Origin: Sarcocystis neurona
Taxonomy: Eukaryota > Apicomplexa > Conoidasida > Eucoccidiorida > Sarcocystidae
DNA length: 64,000 nucleotides
Direction: 5' to 3'
Assembly (NCBI GenBank): GCA_000727475.1
Contig: KL647290.1
Span: 2,954,469 to 3,018,468, forward strand
Both the position numbers and the translations under genes were made by a program. Numbering within the stretch: the first letter of the stretch is position 1; each line of letters begins with the position of its first letter. Below are positions 1 through 10,900 of the stretch, in pieces. The notes below the pieces were generated by a model. It was given only the letters and a program-made list of their open reading frames with translations. It had not been told where the DNA came from and ran no database searches.

Positions 1-950
1 TTGTTGCTTCTGTTGCAGTTGTAATCTCGTTTGCTGCAGCTGTTGCTGTACCCCCCCTGCTGCCGCTCTCGCTGCTGCTCCTCCCACGCTCGTTGGTGTA
101 GAGGCGTGGAAGAACACCGCGCAGAGGAGAATGAGGAGGAGGAGCAGCAGCACAACAGCCTTCCAGGACTACGACGTCTGCGGCTGCAGCCGTCGGCACA
201 GGATTACAACTTCTGCTCGTAGAGGGACAAGTCCACCACCTCCACGGCCCCAAGCAACTACAGACGCAGAATATAAGCTGTCGTACGTTCTGCGCGTTGC
301 TAACGAGAGTCGTCCCCCTAGGGCGGAGCGGAATGTCCACGGTGCTCCTGACGCCACCACGAATCACGCTGCTGCTGCGACTCTTGCTGTGTTGTGACTG
401 CTGTTCCTGCTGCTCCTGTAACGCCTGCCACTGCTGCTGCTGCTGCTCCTGCCCTGTTGCCGCACCTCCAGCTCCTGTCGTTACTGCTGCTGCGGCTGTT
501 ATTGCTGCTGCTGCTATAATCCCTGCCGGTGTCACTGTTCACGAGAAGCGCTCTGCACCTGAGACGGGCTAGCTGTCCTCGCAAGGGTCTTTCTGCCCGC
601 ACTGCTCCTACTGCCGCCCCCACGCAAGCAGTCGCTGGCGGTGGGCGCGTGCGGCTTCTCGTGCTCCTGCCGCGGCAGCTGTTGCTGTTGCTCCTGCCGC
701 ACAACCGCAGCAGCGATCCCCTCCGGGCAGCCCCCCAGGGCCCGTGTCCTCGCCGCCGACGGGCGTGGCACACGTCGAACAGCTGGTCAGCTCTTGCTTT
801 CCCTCTGCACGAAGCAGCAGCCAGGAGGCAGTTTGGGAGACACAGAGACAGAGACAGGAAAGAGACGAAGCACCAGCATTGGTCCACACCCCAAAAGGGG
901 AAGTCGCCAGACGCAGTGAGAAGGCTGGCACATATCTGCGGGTACAGAAA
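1..950. repeat. CTG/CAG-rich block at left edge
   Basis: The plus strand is dense in CTG and GCTGCTGCTG runs to about position 720, followed by GA-rich sequence. Read on the minus strand the repeats give Gln/Ala-rich frames, for example the 79-codon frame ending at 532. Plus-strand frames give Leu/Cys/Ala instead. No frame has a convincing start or conserved segment. It is probably the edge of a repeat-rich coding exon whose remainder lies outside the window, but the coding strand cannot be decided here. Confidence 0.5.
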
Positions 951-2173
951 GCTATAAGGAAGAACAGAGAAGAAGAGACAGAGAGCTATATGCTGTGGAA
1001 AGGGGAAGTACAGAAGAAAAGTCGGTAGACGCAGCGAGGTGTCCCTTCACAGCCAATCGACTGCACAGACACAAAGACGACCACAGACGGGGAGAGAGAT
1101 GGCCAGCGGTGGAAATGCGGCGGAGTGGACAGACAAAGAGAGAGACAAGCTGCAACAGAGGTCGGCTTGGCGGCGTCTGATATAGTTCCACATACAGCCG
1201 ATCTGCCCGCGTAAAGTGTGTATATTATGTATACACACATGTACAGGGGGAGAGAGACACAGAGAGGTCGGTAGACGAATTCTCGGTCGCTTTGCCGTGC
1301 GTTTGTGTGTTCGCTAAAAAAGCAGCGGGAGGTGGGTGTGTGTTCATGACCAAAAAGTGTGTTCCCCTGCTATCCATCGTATATCCAGACGCACGGCCTT
1401 TCTCAGCGGGTGGCAGGGACACAGGCTTTGCTCTGCTGACCTTGGGGGGAGGTGTGTACGCAGGCGAAGCCCCGGACACAGAGATAAATGGAAAGAAGGG
1501 TAGGCCTGGGTCTGCACTTGACGAGAGAAGGACCTGCGTGGACCTCCATTTCTCGCAGCTACGTTTTTTGTATGGAGACACGAATAGGTGGTCCGCTAGA
1601 GGGAGGCACAGAGACAGAGAGAGAGAGAGAAAGGAAGACGGAGAGGAGTAGAAGGAACGGAAACACAATATATATATTGTGCGCGGACAGATAGGCTTCC
1701 TCGCGTGTTTACAGTCTTGTAGATATACACGGCTGCAAAGACATGTTAGTGAGATGAGCAGAGGAGAAACGAATTCTGGAAACGTATTTGCTGGGATACT
1801 TATCGATCTCTGTGCGTCGCCACATACGTCTTCTGCGATGTGCTCACGCGATGCGGTCACTCGCTTTTCCTAGGACAATGTGCATTTCTCTTTGGTGAGA
1901 GAGGCTTCGCCGTTTTTCCTGAGATGGCGGCATTTTTTGCCAGAGTGCGTTTTCAAAGGTGGCACTTACGGAAACTTAGAGGAAGTTTTTCAGCCAAGGA
2001 GCAAACCCCCTGCCCTGTCCGTTCCAGCGGGTTGCCGGCGGCCGGCCGACCTCCAGAGGTGTTATTCTGCTGCTGTGCTGCAGCATGTTCTTCCTGTGGA
2101 GCACGGGAGCTGCAGAAAGAGTGCGTCGGCGCGAAGGTTCTTACTTCTTTTCTATTCAGAGTCTGTATATATA

Positions 2174-2190
2174 TGCATGCATGCACTTAG
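2174..2190 (+). promoter_or_regulatory. Overlapping TGCATGCA palindromes
   Basis: Two overlapping copies of the palindrome TGCATGCA run into CACTTAG. The same 13-base string TGCATGCACTTAG occurs again at 16153-16165. TGCATGCA-type words are known binding sites of some ApiAP2 transcription factor domains. Whether this copy is used is unknown, since no gene start is defined nearby. Confidence 0.25.
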
Positions 2191-3521
2191 ACATTTGTAT
2201 TGTGGATTCGTAGGCGCATGGAGAACGCGCGAATACGAGACGAATTTGCACATACGTATCCGTGTATAAGAAATGGTGAAGCAGTGCAGAGACACACACA
2301 CGTGTACGTGTGTAGCACGCACACACATCATTGAGTTTCCTCTATGCGAACACAACAGATATGCCTATGTACTGTAAGCGACACATATTTCTTTGCGCCC
2401 ACACAGAGGGCTGCACGAACTTTTACCCATATACTCTATCCTCTCTCCTCGGCTGCTCCGCGGAAGTCGCTCTTTTCGAGAGTAACAGTCGTCATACGTC
2501 AGTGCGCAGAGTAAAAGTGATAATAAAGAGGTTTCATTGTGGATGGTGGTGTGCGTCAACGCACGCGGAAATTTGTCCCTCTGTTGTGTTCCTGGCCGCA
2601 GTTTACACACATATCAGATTCCAGCCAACGCCCCCGCCGCGGCCGCAGTCCACGAATAGAATTCCGTCTTGTCGTGGTGGTACGTGTGGTTGTCATATAT
2701 ATAGAGAGAGAGAGGGAAAGGAAATATCGAGCGAGGGATCTACAGGGGCACAGGGGACACACGACAACCCGAAGAGTACGGGCACATCTCCACAGAGCAT
2801 GTGAACGCACACGCAGTCCGTTGGAAGGAACCGGACGCCTCTTCTACAAGGCAAGAAGAAAGAAGCAAATATTTTGCAAGGAACGGAGGAAGCTACAAAG
2901 CAAAAAGTATGTTTATGCGGCTGCAATCCGCAAGAATCCAACACAAACCCCGCGCATGCTGCGTCCTCGCGGCCGCCGTCATCGTCGTCACTGCCTAAGA
3001 AGCAAACTTGGTAAATCCAGTATCTAGTAGACACGTTCGCATGTGGAGGTAGGTACTAGCATTGCCATCTGGATGTTCCAGCTACGCACGAAAGACAATA
3101 AATGTCCAAGTGTTTCCCTGTGCATAGCATGTATAGAAGTATGCGTATATGTGTGTATGTATGTATGCGTCAAGTCATGTGCGAATTAATATTGAAAAAT
3201 ACTGGTACGACCACCGACGTTACAGGTACACTACCGTTACCTAGTTGCACTTCTTTATGCATCGTTGAATATCACCAACGATGCCCGGCTAAACGAGAAA
3301 ACCGCCACCTGCCATGAACACGCTCTGTAGCATACCTCAAGTGCATTTACTTGTTCGTCCGGCATCGTATTTGTGGTCACTGCTCTCTGCGGAGGCGCGC
3401 TAAGTAAGCACTACGATATCTGAACCTATACACGAAATAGGCACGGGAGGACCCAAGTAAAGAATACAGGATGTGCTTTACCTACTGGTACACAGCAGTC
3501 CCCGCGTAATCGAGCTCCTTT

Positions 3522-3962
3522 CTACACCAAGGCATACACGCATGTACAGCAATTTTCCTCTATACAGGTGTACAGGTTCACTTCCCTTCTCCTAACCTGA
3601 TTCTCCAGATTCTGTCGCTGTCTCTCGACGTTGGGTATGGGACGATTCTTTGTGAAAAGGCGGCCCTCACAGTGCTTGTTCAGTAGCATGTAAAGAAGTG
3701 TTTCCTCACTACACACGAGAGAGTGATTCTCCACAAAAGGCCCGAATTTATTCTCCGAACAGGTAGAAGCATACTGGTGTTTCCTTTTCAAGAGCTCAGC
3801 ACACACGTTATTGATGAGTTTCCTCCACAGTACTTCTCTGAAATTCGAGTGGTACTGGATGTTTCCATCCTTGTGGTGTAGGGAGGGGCTGTTCCGGTGG
3901 CTTTTATAAACACCCTGTAGATGCTGCATGTCCCCGTTTTCTTGACAATAGAATATGGTCAT
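3522..3962 (-). CDS. Weak candidate ORF, 146 codons
   Basis: This is the most protein-like frame of the left intergenic region. Its composition is balanced (many Asn, Lys, Glu, Leu, few low-complexity runs), unlike the CAG-derived frames elsewhere. It begins with ATG and reads through a basic stretch (residues about 115-135, QRQ and VRRRE) to a Cys-rich end. A possible donor, CAG followed by GTTAGG, lies near the 3' part, so the last 20 or so residues may be intronic. No family was recognised. It may be a chance ORF or a relic exon. Confidence 0.22.
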   Translation of the reverse strand: MTIFYCQENGDMQHLQGVYKSHRNSPSLHHKDGNIQYHSNFREVLWRKLINNVCAELLKRKHQYASTCSENKFGPFVENHSLVCSEETLLYMLLNKHCEGRLFTKNRPIPNVERQRQNLENQVRRREVNLYTCIEENCCTCVYALV

Positions 3963-4391
3963 TTAGGGAAGAGGTGCACAGTCAGTTTCCCCGTAAAACG
4001 ATAATTCACTGCCCTTGCAGCAGTTGCCGCCCTTTCAGTTTCTCAAGCAAGATTGGATACCTGAGCGCGCTGTGCAGGTGAGGGAGCTACTTCGCCGTAG
4101 AAGTTTTTGTGCGTAATCCTTGTCCGTGTGTCGATACAGTCTTCCAGCTACTAGAAAATTTTTGTTGTGCGTGTGAATACATGTAAACACGTAGGTTCGT
4201 GCACACCCATACGGACGTGCGTACGGCCGTGCGGAGTGTGTGCGAACAAGCGTATGTACGCATCTTTGTGAGTACAACCCCTGGATATCAACCACATACT
4301 GATACGTGGTAGCACTCTGCGGCAGACAAGAAATTGTAGAGGTGTACGTGGCAATCTATCAACCTGCAGAGCGGCTCTTCAGCTGCTGCTA

Positions 4392-4640
4392 ATGCATCGG
4401 TTTTCGTCGTCTCCCGAATGTAGCACGGAGAATATTTCCGCTGAAGGTCTAAAAAATATAGGACAGAAATTAAACGTAACCAGTGAGTACAAGCCTGCAA
4501 ACAAACACGCCGACTTGGGCAGGCAAATAGCAACAGATGTAAACGAACGTGGCCGCTCGATGTCAACGATTATGCAGTTCCTCTCAGCGTGTGAACGCAG
4601 TTGTACTTACGAATTAGAGGTTCACCGGGCGTACGTATAG
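4392..4640 (+). CDS. Weak candidate small ORF, 82 codons
   Basis: An ATG-initiated 82-residue frame, hydrophilic, with no repeats, no signal peptide and no membrane segment. Composition is that of an ordinary soluble protein, but the length is within chance expectation for this GC content. No family was recognised. Two copies of a 20-base AT-rich string begin just downstream (4661 and 4707). Confidence 0.15.
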   Translation: MHRFSSSPECSTENISAEGLKNIGQKLNVTSEYKPANKHADLGRQIATDVNERGRSMSTIMQFLSACERSCTYELEVHRAYV

Positions 4641-4660
4641 ACGTGCGTGTGTACACTTTT

Positions 4661-4726
4661 ATATGCACTCTTAACCTCAAACGCGTAGATTTGCGGATAT
4701 ATATATATATGCACTCTCAACCTCAT
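4661..4726 (+). repeat. Two-copy direct repeat, spacing 46 bp
   Basis: ATATGCACTCTTAACCTCA starts at 4661 and ATATGCACTCTCAACCTCA at 4707, differing at one base. A short AT run separates them. Confidence 0.6.
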
Positions 4727-7009
4727 ACGTGCATATAAACCTTTAGGTATACGTGTGTCTATTAAAATATGCGGAAATAAAGTAGACATATATATGTATA
4801 TTTATGTATGTCTGTGTTCCGCGTGATTAGATTTGGAGATTGGATAGGCAGACATAATGTTGTATGTCTTCCGTGGAATTGGATTCCGGTGGGGATGATG
4901 ATAGCAGAAGGTGGCAGGGAAAAGGTACGTTCACTCCGCAGTCTTCTTCAAGTGGCTTGCTTCTGCAAGAGAGAGGGAGCTGACGTGCCCGGTGCAGAGC
5001 GAATGGCTTTCTTCCTTTGTCTGTCAGGAGCTCATTTGTCCTTGAAAAGCAGATGAAATACCGCTTGCGTCCCGCAAGGAAAGAGGCCCTATTCCTCATC
5101 CACTGACTGCCGGCTCTACTTCCTGCCTACTTGAGTGAGTAGTTCTGCAAGAAGATATTAGCGTAATTGAGAATTATCCTACATTTGCTGATGGCCCTCC
5201 AGCAGCTGCGTTGGCACTCACAATAGAAATAAGCACATGTATTTGCTCTTTAAATGGAGGCTCGATTGAGTACTCTCGAACCGACGCGAATAATTAAGCT
5301 CGTGTGATGACTCTTCACCAGGAAGGCTCTCTTCACCTTGGCTTTCCGGTCACCACCAACCTGTACTACAACGTGAAATCAAGAACTTCAGAAGGAGGAA
5401 AAAGGCGAAAGCATCCCAGGGAAACGAAGTTGCAGCAATGTTGAAGAAATTTTCCATGGCAAAAAAGAGAGTATCTGCGGTTGTGGTATCCTGTGCATTT
5501 TGCCTTACTGTTGCTTAGCAGCACATTCGATATGTTTAAGGATGTACACAGAGAGACCGACACACAAATGTGCAGATATGTGGAGCTATAAATATATATA
5601 ATGGCCGCAGAATGTCGGTGTGCTTCGGTACCAGCCGTGAAGGTGGTGTTAGCTTGACCAGCTACCTTTCCCTCAGCGTCACACTGCCGGCTCCTCTCCC
5701 GTATGCATCTATGCATATATATATATACATATGTATATCTTTGCGTGGAGTGGTACGTATACAGGCGCATGCGTTGGTATGCACACACCTGCGTGTACAT
5801 TTTCCCGCGCCTGGGGTGCTTCGTTGTGTGTAAAATAATGAGGGGAATCGTCTGAGTTCGCTACGGTCTTCTTGGTAATACTTGTCGACAAAATACTTTT
5901 GAGATTTTCCGACGCACACTCATGCATATACATGTGTGTATGTGTAGCTGTATGCGATATCGACACAATGTACGCACTCAGGTCTATACATAAACTGCCA
6001 TCGACTTACGCACGCGCAGAGAGGACCCTCTCTCCTCTCGTAAGCACGCGTCCATATATATGTGTACACATATACATGCGCCTTCTCTAGATATGTATCG
6101 AATTAAGTGAGCATATAGGACAGCGCTGGGCTTGAGCTCGTTGCCAATATCACGCAGTGGACACGTTGTCAACGTCTTCCCTTTAACCGTCGTCCTTTGC
6201 ATGTCCGATGTGTCCTCTACAGTAAAGAGATACGCACCGATTTGGTATCACGATGAAGCTCGCCGGCGCGTAGTAGTCCACTAACATACGAAGTAGGCGC
6301 ATCTTTCTGATGTGCTGCAGTCTACGAGTATGCATGACTCCGCCGTCCTTACGCAGCTTGGTGGTGCGCTCCACCTTGTCGGTGGATAAAAATGCCTATC
6401 TTCTATACAGCGCAGTGTGGCAGTCTGATGATATACATCAGTCTGTTGATAGAAATCACTTTGTTGCCACATGTCAGTCTGATGATATGCCCCAGCCTAT
6501 CACCACGAAGTACGTTGTGGAACCACAGCCGTCTAAGAAGAGGTTGCACTCGAAGCTTGTGTAGTTGACGGCCACGGCACAGCGTTTCGGTGGTGCGGTG
6601 CTTGTGCTGCTGTGTAGTAGTTTGTTCGTACGCACCAGTCTGATTAGATCCTGCGGTAGGTGCCGTGTAGCTGGAGGTTTTACAGGCAGTGCGTCACGAT
6701 CTACTGACACTTGCTAATTTTCGATGTGCAGAACGCTCACAAAACCTTGTAGCTTGCTTGTAGTGTCTAGTACTCTCTCCTGGTACTGTCTACGGGTCTC
6801 CTACACTAGGGCGTTCCTTTTCAGCGCGCTCCGGGGGCACTCAGGTGTGTAGGTTCCGTCCTCTAGAGCAGGACGCGAGTACGTAGCAGCCTGCCGCAGC
6901 GCTGCAGCGTTCTTGAAAGCTTTTCCTTTTTGAGATCCCCATGGTGCGCGCTGGCGGAGTGCCCAGCAGTTTGCTGCGCTGCCCTCTGCCCACGTGCAGT
7001 TGTGTTGTG

Positions 7010-7083
7010 TCAAGGGCTCTGCTGCACTTGTATGCCGCGGTCTGCATCAAGGGCTCTGCTGCATTTATATGCCGCGGGCTGTT
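7010..7083 (+). repeat. Two-copy tandem duplication, period 37 bp
   Basis: Unit 1 (7010-7046) and unit 2 (7047-7083) both start TCAAGGGCTCTGCTGCA and continue with TATGCCGCGG. They differ at only a few bases, so the duplication is fairly recent or conserved. Confidence 0.75.
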
Positions 7084-7398
7084 GATGTGCTGCAGCTTCG
7101 TAAGTGTGGTAACGGTAGGCTGACGTGCATCAAGTCGCCCACGCGCACGTGTGCATACACGGGTACACAGAGCACGACGGACAGAGGGCTACACAGACCA
7201 GTAGATACACACATGTGTTCATGCCAGTTCGCGAAGAGGGCACGCCAGGAGGAAGCCCATCGTACCGTCGGCCTGCTGAAAGGGACGTACGCAACGTGCG
7301 TAGCTTCCTTCTTTGTTTTCTGAGCTGGAAATTACGCGAGACGCTCACTCTGTGCGTCTGTTAATGACGCAGAGTGGAACAGACCTGCATACGTGCGG

Positions 7399-7416
7399 AT
7401 ATATATATATATATAT
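7399..7416 (+). repeat. (AT)9 microsatellite
   Basis: An uninterrupted AT dinucleotide run. Confidence 0.9.
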
Positions 7417-7964
7417 GTACACACACAGAACGACGTAGTAAAGATGGGAACACGTCCGTTCTACTTCTGAAGTCTGTGTCCAAGCCGTAATTAGAATATA
7501 CTGGGATGGGACGTACACCTGTAGTTATGCACGTATAGCGTAGTATACACATGCGTCTATTCATGGCGCTGCTGTCTGTAGTGAGACACCGGCAACAGTA
7601 CTACCGCGCTACTGACATGGACACATACATGTATCTGTATATACATGCACATGTGCAATACTGCCAAGGCTCAAGTATACAGACATCCGTGGTAGATTGG
7701 TGCGCAGCACTGTTGGGTCGAGTAGATTCCCTGCGCACTCATTTACACTTCATACGGACGTATAAATTGTCTGCTACACGTTACACTTCGAGCAGTATGC
7801 GTTGAATATTTATACAGGTACGTACGTTCACGTAGGACGCTCTGGCAAGTCCAGAAGAATGGTGTGCGGCGCTGAAAGGCAGCAGCAAGACGCTGACGCC
7901 TCTGGCATGTGGTTGGTTACCCGACCCGCCGCCCACGGGAAGACAGCTGCTTCAGCAGCAGCAG

Positions 7965-10900
7965 CTAGCTGGAGCGGCGCCTGCGCTTGCTGACTTCGTA
8001 GAGGAACTCAAGCCAAGGAAGTGAGCGTTCCTCCTCGCCTTCGACCGCGTGCAGCACCGCTTCTTGAACTGACCCAAACGTCACTGCCCACCGCCCCCGT
8101 CTCCTTCGTTCCTCTGTTGTCTGTACTTCCTTCGCGTCATGCGTCGTCTGTGCTCGACGCGCTGCCCGGGCCGCTCCTCCTTCGGCTCTTTCGCTGTCTT
8201 CTCGCAGCGCCCCTGCTCCCTCGCCTCCGTCTCCTCCTCCGTCAGCCTCGCCGTCTCCCCCTCTCCTCCGCCTTCTCCCGTCTCCCATCCTTTCTTGCAA
8301 AACCGCTCTCCTCCTGCTCTCAGTTGTTGCCTCTGGCGTGAGTCTCGAAGCATCTCCCTGTGTCTGTTCTTCCCCTTCTCGCACGTCCTCTACTATCTCC
8401 CCCAAAACCTCAGCCTTGGCTCGGCTGTGTCCCCCTGTCTCCTGGAGGGGCTCCGACTCTTCCGGTTTCACCCTGTTTGTTTCTTCGTTTCCCTCTTTGT
8501 CGCCTCTCAGAAATGCTGCCTCTATGCGATGTTTTGTCTCTCCTCGCCTGGGCTCTCTCCCGCCGTGCGCGCTGTCTTTTTGAGCCTGCAACAGCAGCAC
8601 TGCGTCTCCCACGGTGTCTCTGTACGTGGGGTCGTCGTCACCTTTGGCTTGCACCCGACCTCCCGCGTACTGCCCCGTCGCTGCTTCTGGCAGTCCTTCT
8701 CCCTCTCCTTTCTTCCTCTCTGCGTCCCGCACTACCTCTTCTTCACTGTGCGTGCCGGCTGCTGTCTCCCGTCTCCGCGATGCTTCTCTCGTCGCGTCTC
8801 CTGCTCTGTCCTCTTGAATGCGGACGTCCTGTACTGCTGCTGCTGCTTGCTGCTCGTCTCTCCTTTCGTTGTTCAGAAAACGCAGGGAGCCTCCTTCCTC
8901 TCCATCCTGCTCTTCTTCTCGCTGTGTGCGGCCTGTCTCCGCACGCACACACGAACATCCTCTGTCTGCGTCCTCCCGGAGATCTTCTCCTACTTCTTCC
9001 ACAGCCTCACTTCCTGTGTCCTCCCCCCGTGCGGCTAGCCACAGAAAGGCGTCTTCAGCAGCAGCGCGAGCCGCAGGAGACGCAAAAGGGTGCTGCTGCA
9101 TCGCAGCATTCAGCAGTCGTATCCAGGTCTCTTGCCAGCTAGCACCATATTGCTTTCTCTGTTTTATAAAAAACTGTTCGACTTGCTCTCTTTCGTCGAA
9201 CGACAACTCCTCCGGTCCTTCTTTTCCTCCCGATGTCGACGTGTCGAGTTCATCTCGCCTCTCGATCGAACACAGTGTTTTCACCTGCGCGTCTATCAGC
9301 CTTTCTCGCTGCCGCCTCTGCAGCACCGCCACCAGCTCGGCAAACAAGCGAAGAAGAGGTAGCGGGGGCCAGGAGCGACGCTGTTTCCCTCTGCCGACTG
9401 CGTGGATTCTTCCTTCCTTGTACGTGAGTCGCGCTGCTGCTCGTTTCTGCTGCTTCGATCGCTGGCAGTGCTGCTGCAGCCCCCCCTCCTCCTCCTCCTT
9501 CTTCCGATGATCCATTCGTTGCTGTTCCTCCTGCTGCTGTTGCAGGTCCTCCTCTGCATCGCCCGCCTGCTTGCTGCCGCCACTGCAGGCCGGCGTTGCT
9601 GTGGCAACAGGGTGAGACTTCTTGTCCACCTGGAGATCGCAGGCCTGCTGCTGGTCCACTGTGGCTGCCATCGACTCCTGCAGAGGATCCCCCTTGCTTC
9701 CACGCAGAGGCGCAAAGCCTCTGCGGCCTTCCCTTTGCTGATCTCGCAGCAGGAGAGACGGCGCGGCACCAGCAGCCTCCTCAACAGCAACCGGATGTCT
9801 GCTCCGCTGCTGTGGAGGCGCAGGCTGTAACGCAGCAGCACCAGCAGTTACTTTTGCTGCTCCAGATTCTCGGTGTCTCTGCTGCTGCTCTTCCTCGCCT
9901 CGGCTGCAGCTTCTGCTCGCCTCCACTCCCCCGACCTGCTGCCGGGAGACTGCTGCTGGGCCGGTGACTTCAACGGCGGTCGAAACAACCGTCTCCCCGT
10001 GGCCACTCGTAGCCCTCTCCTCACCACCCGCTAAACTTCCACACCCCACAGACGGCGAGACGGGCTCTGCGGCCGCTGCAGCTACAGGTGCAGGCGGATC
10101 CGTCGACTCCTCTGGAGTTTCCCGTAAATGATGCGCCAGAAGCGCTGCTGCCGAGGTGGGCGGGCTGCCTTCTCCGCCTATTGTTACTGGAAGGAGTGCC
10201 GTTTTTCCGCTTCTGTTGCTGCTCAGGCTCCTGGTACTCCATTCGTGGCTGCTGTTATTGCCATCACTGGTGCTCCTGATGCTGCTCTCAGCTTGGCTGT
10301 CTGCCGTTGTGCTCCTGCTGCTATTTGGGCAGGCGCTACCGTAGCTGCTGCTGCTGCTGGTATGATTGTGTCTGCTCCTGTCCTCAAGGCTGCTGCTGCT
10401 GCTGCCGTTGCGTCTGGCGTTCGTTGGGGTGCGGCGAGGCAACTCCGAGTAGAACTGCAGCAGCTCTTCTTGTGTGGCCTTGGCTTCAAAGGCTTCGAAG
10501 GGAAAATGAAAGGGCAAGAGAGGTAGCAACACCATCCAGTCCTGCTGCGTTATCTTAACTTGCTGCAGACGTTGGAGCAGTGCCAGCTCTGCTCTCCACG
10601 CTTCTCTGTCTATACCTCGCTTCGGCATGCGCGATTGATGCAGCACACCCACCGGTGCTGCTCCTGCAGTAGTGCTTCCAGCAGAGGACGGCCAGCTGTA
10701 ATTATCCGGGTATCGACTCTCAGTCCTCAGCGCCAGAGTGCCACCAGCAACGGGAGAAAGGTGCCGACCTGCCGTGTCCATTAAGTTCCTTTTCTGTGAG
10801 GCACCTGCTGTCTTCGGCGTAGCAGAAGCACTGGCAAACCAGTCTTGGAATGAAGAAGGCCAGTTTTTTTCGATAGGCGACTGCAGGGCTGTTGATCCGG

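Larger units (their letters stand above)
951..7964. other. Mostly non-coding intergenic stretch with microsatellites
   Basis: About 7 kb with frequent stops in all frames, short AT and GT dinucleotide runs, and recurrent ATGCATGC-type words. Only short unsupported ORFs occur. The two most protein-like ones (3522-3962 minus and 4392-4640 plus) are listed separately. No tRNA T-arm signature and no transposase or reverse transcriptase motif was seen. Confidence 0.5.

Noticed and set aside
1870..2110. Minus-strand exon pair around a GTAAGT donor at 1972
   Set aside because: The upstream frame (APQEEHAAAQQQNN) is attractive, but its phase does not match the open frame after the nearest acceptor (GTCCTAG at about 1870).
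8139..9142. Plus-strand frames of 260-299 codons
   Set aside because: They are reverse-complement shadows of the charged C-terminal part of the minus ORF 7965-13871 and are made of Ser/Leu/Cys/Pro from CT-rich sequence, without islands of ordinary protein.
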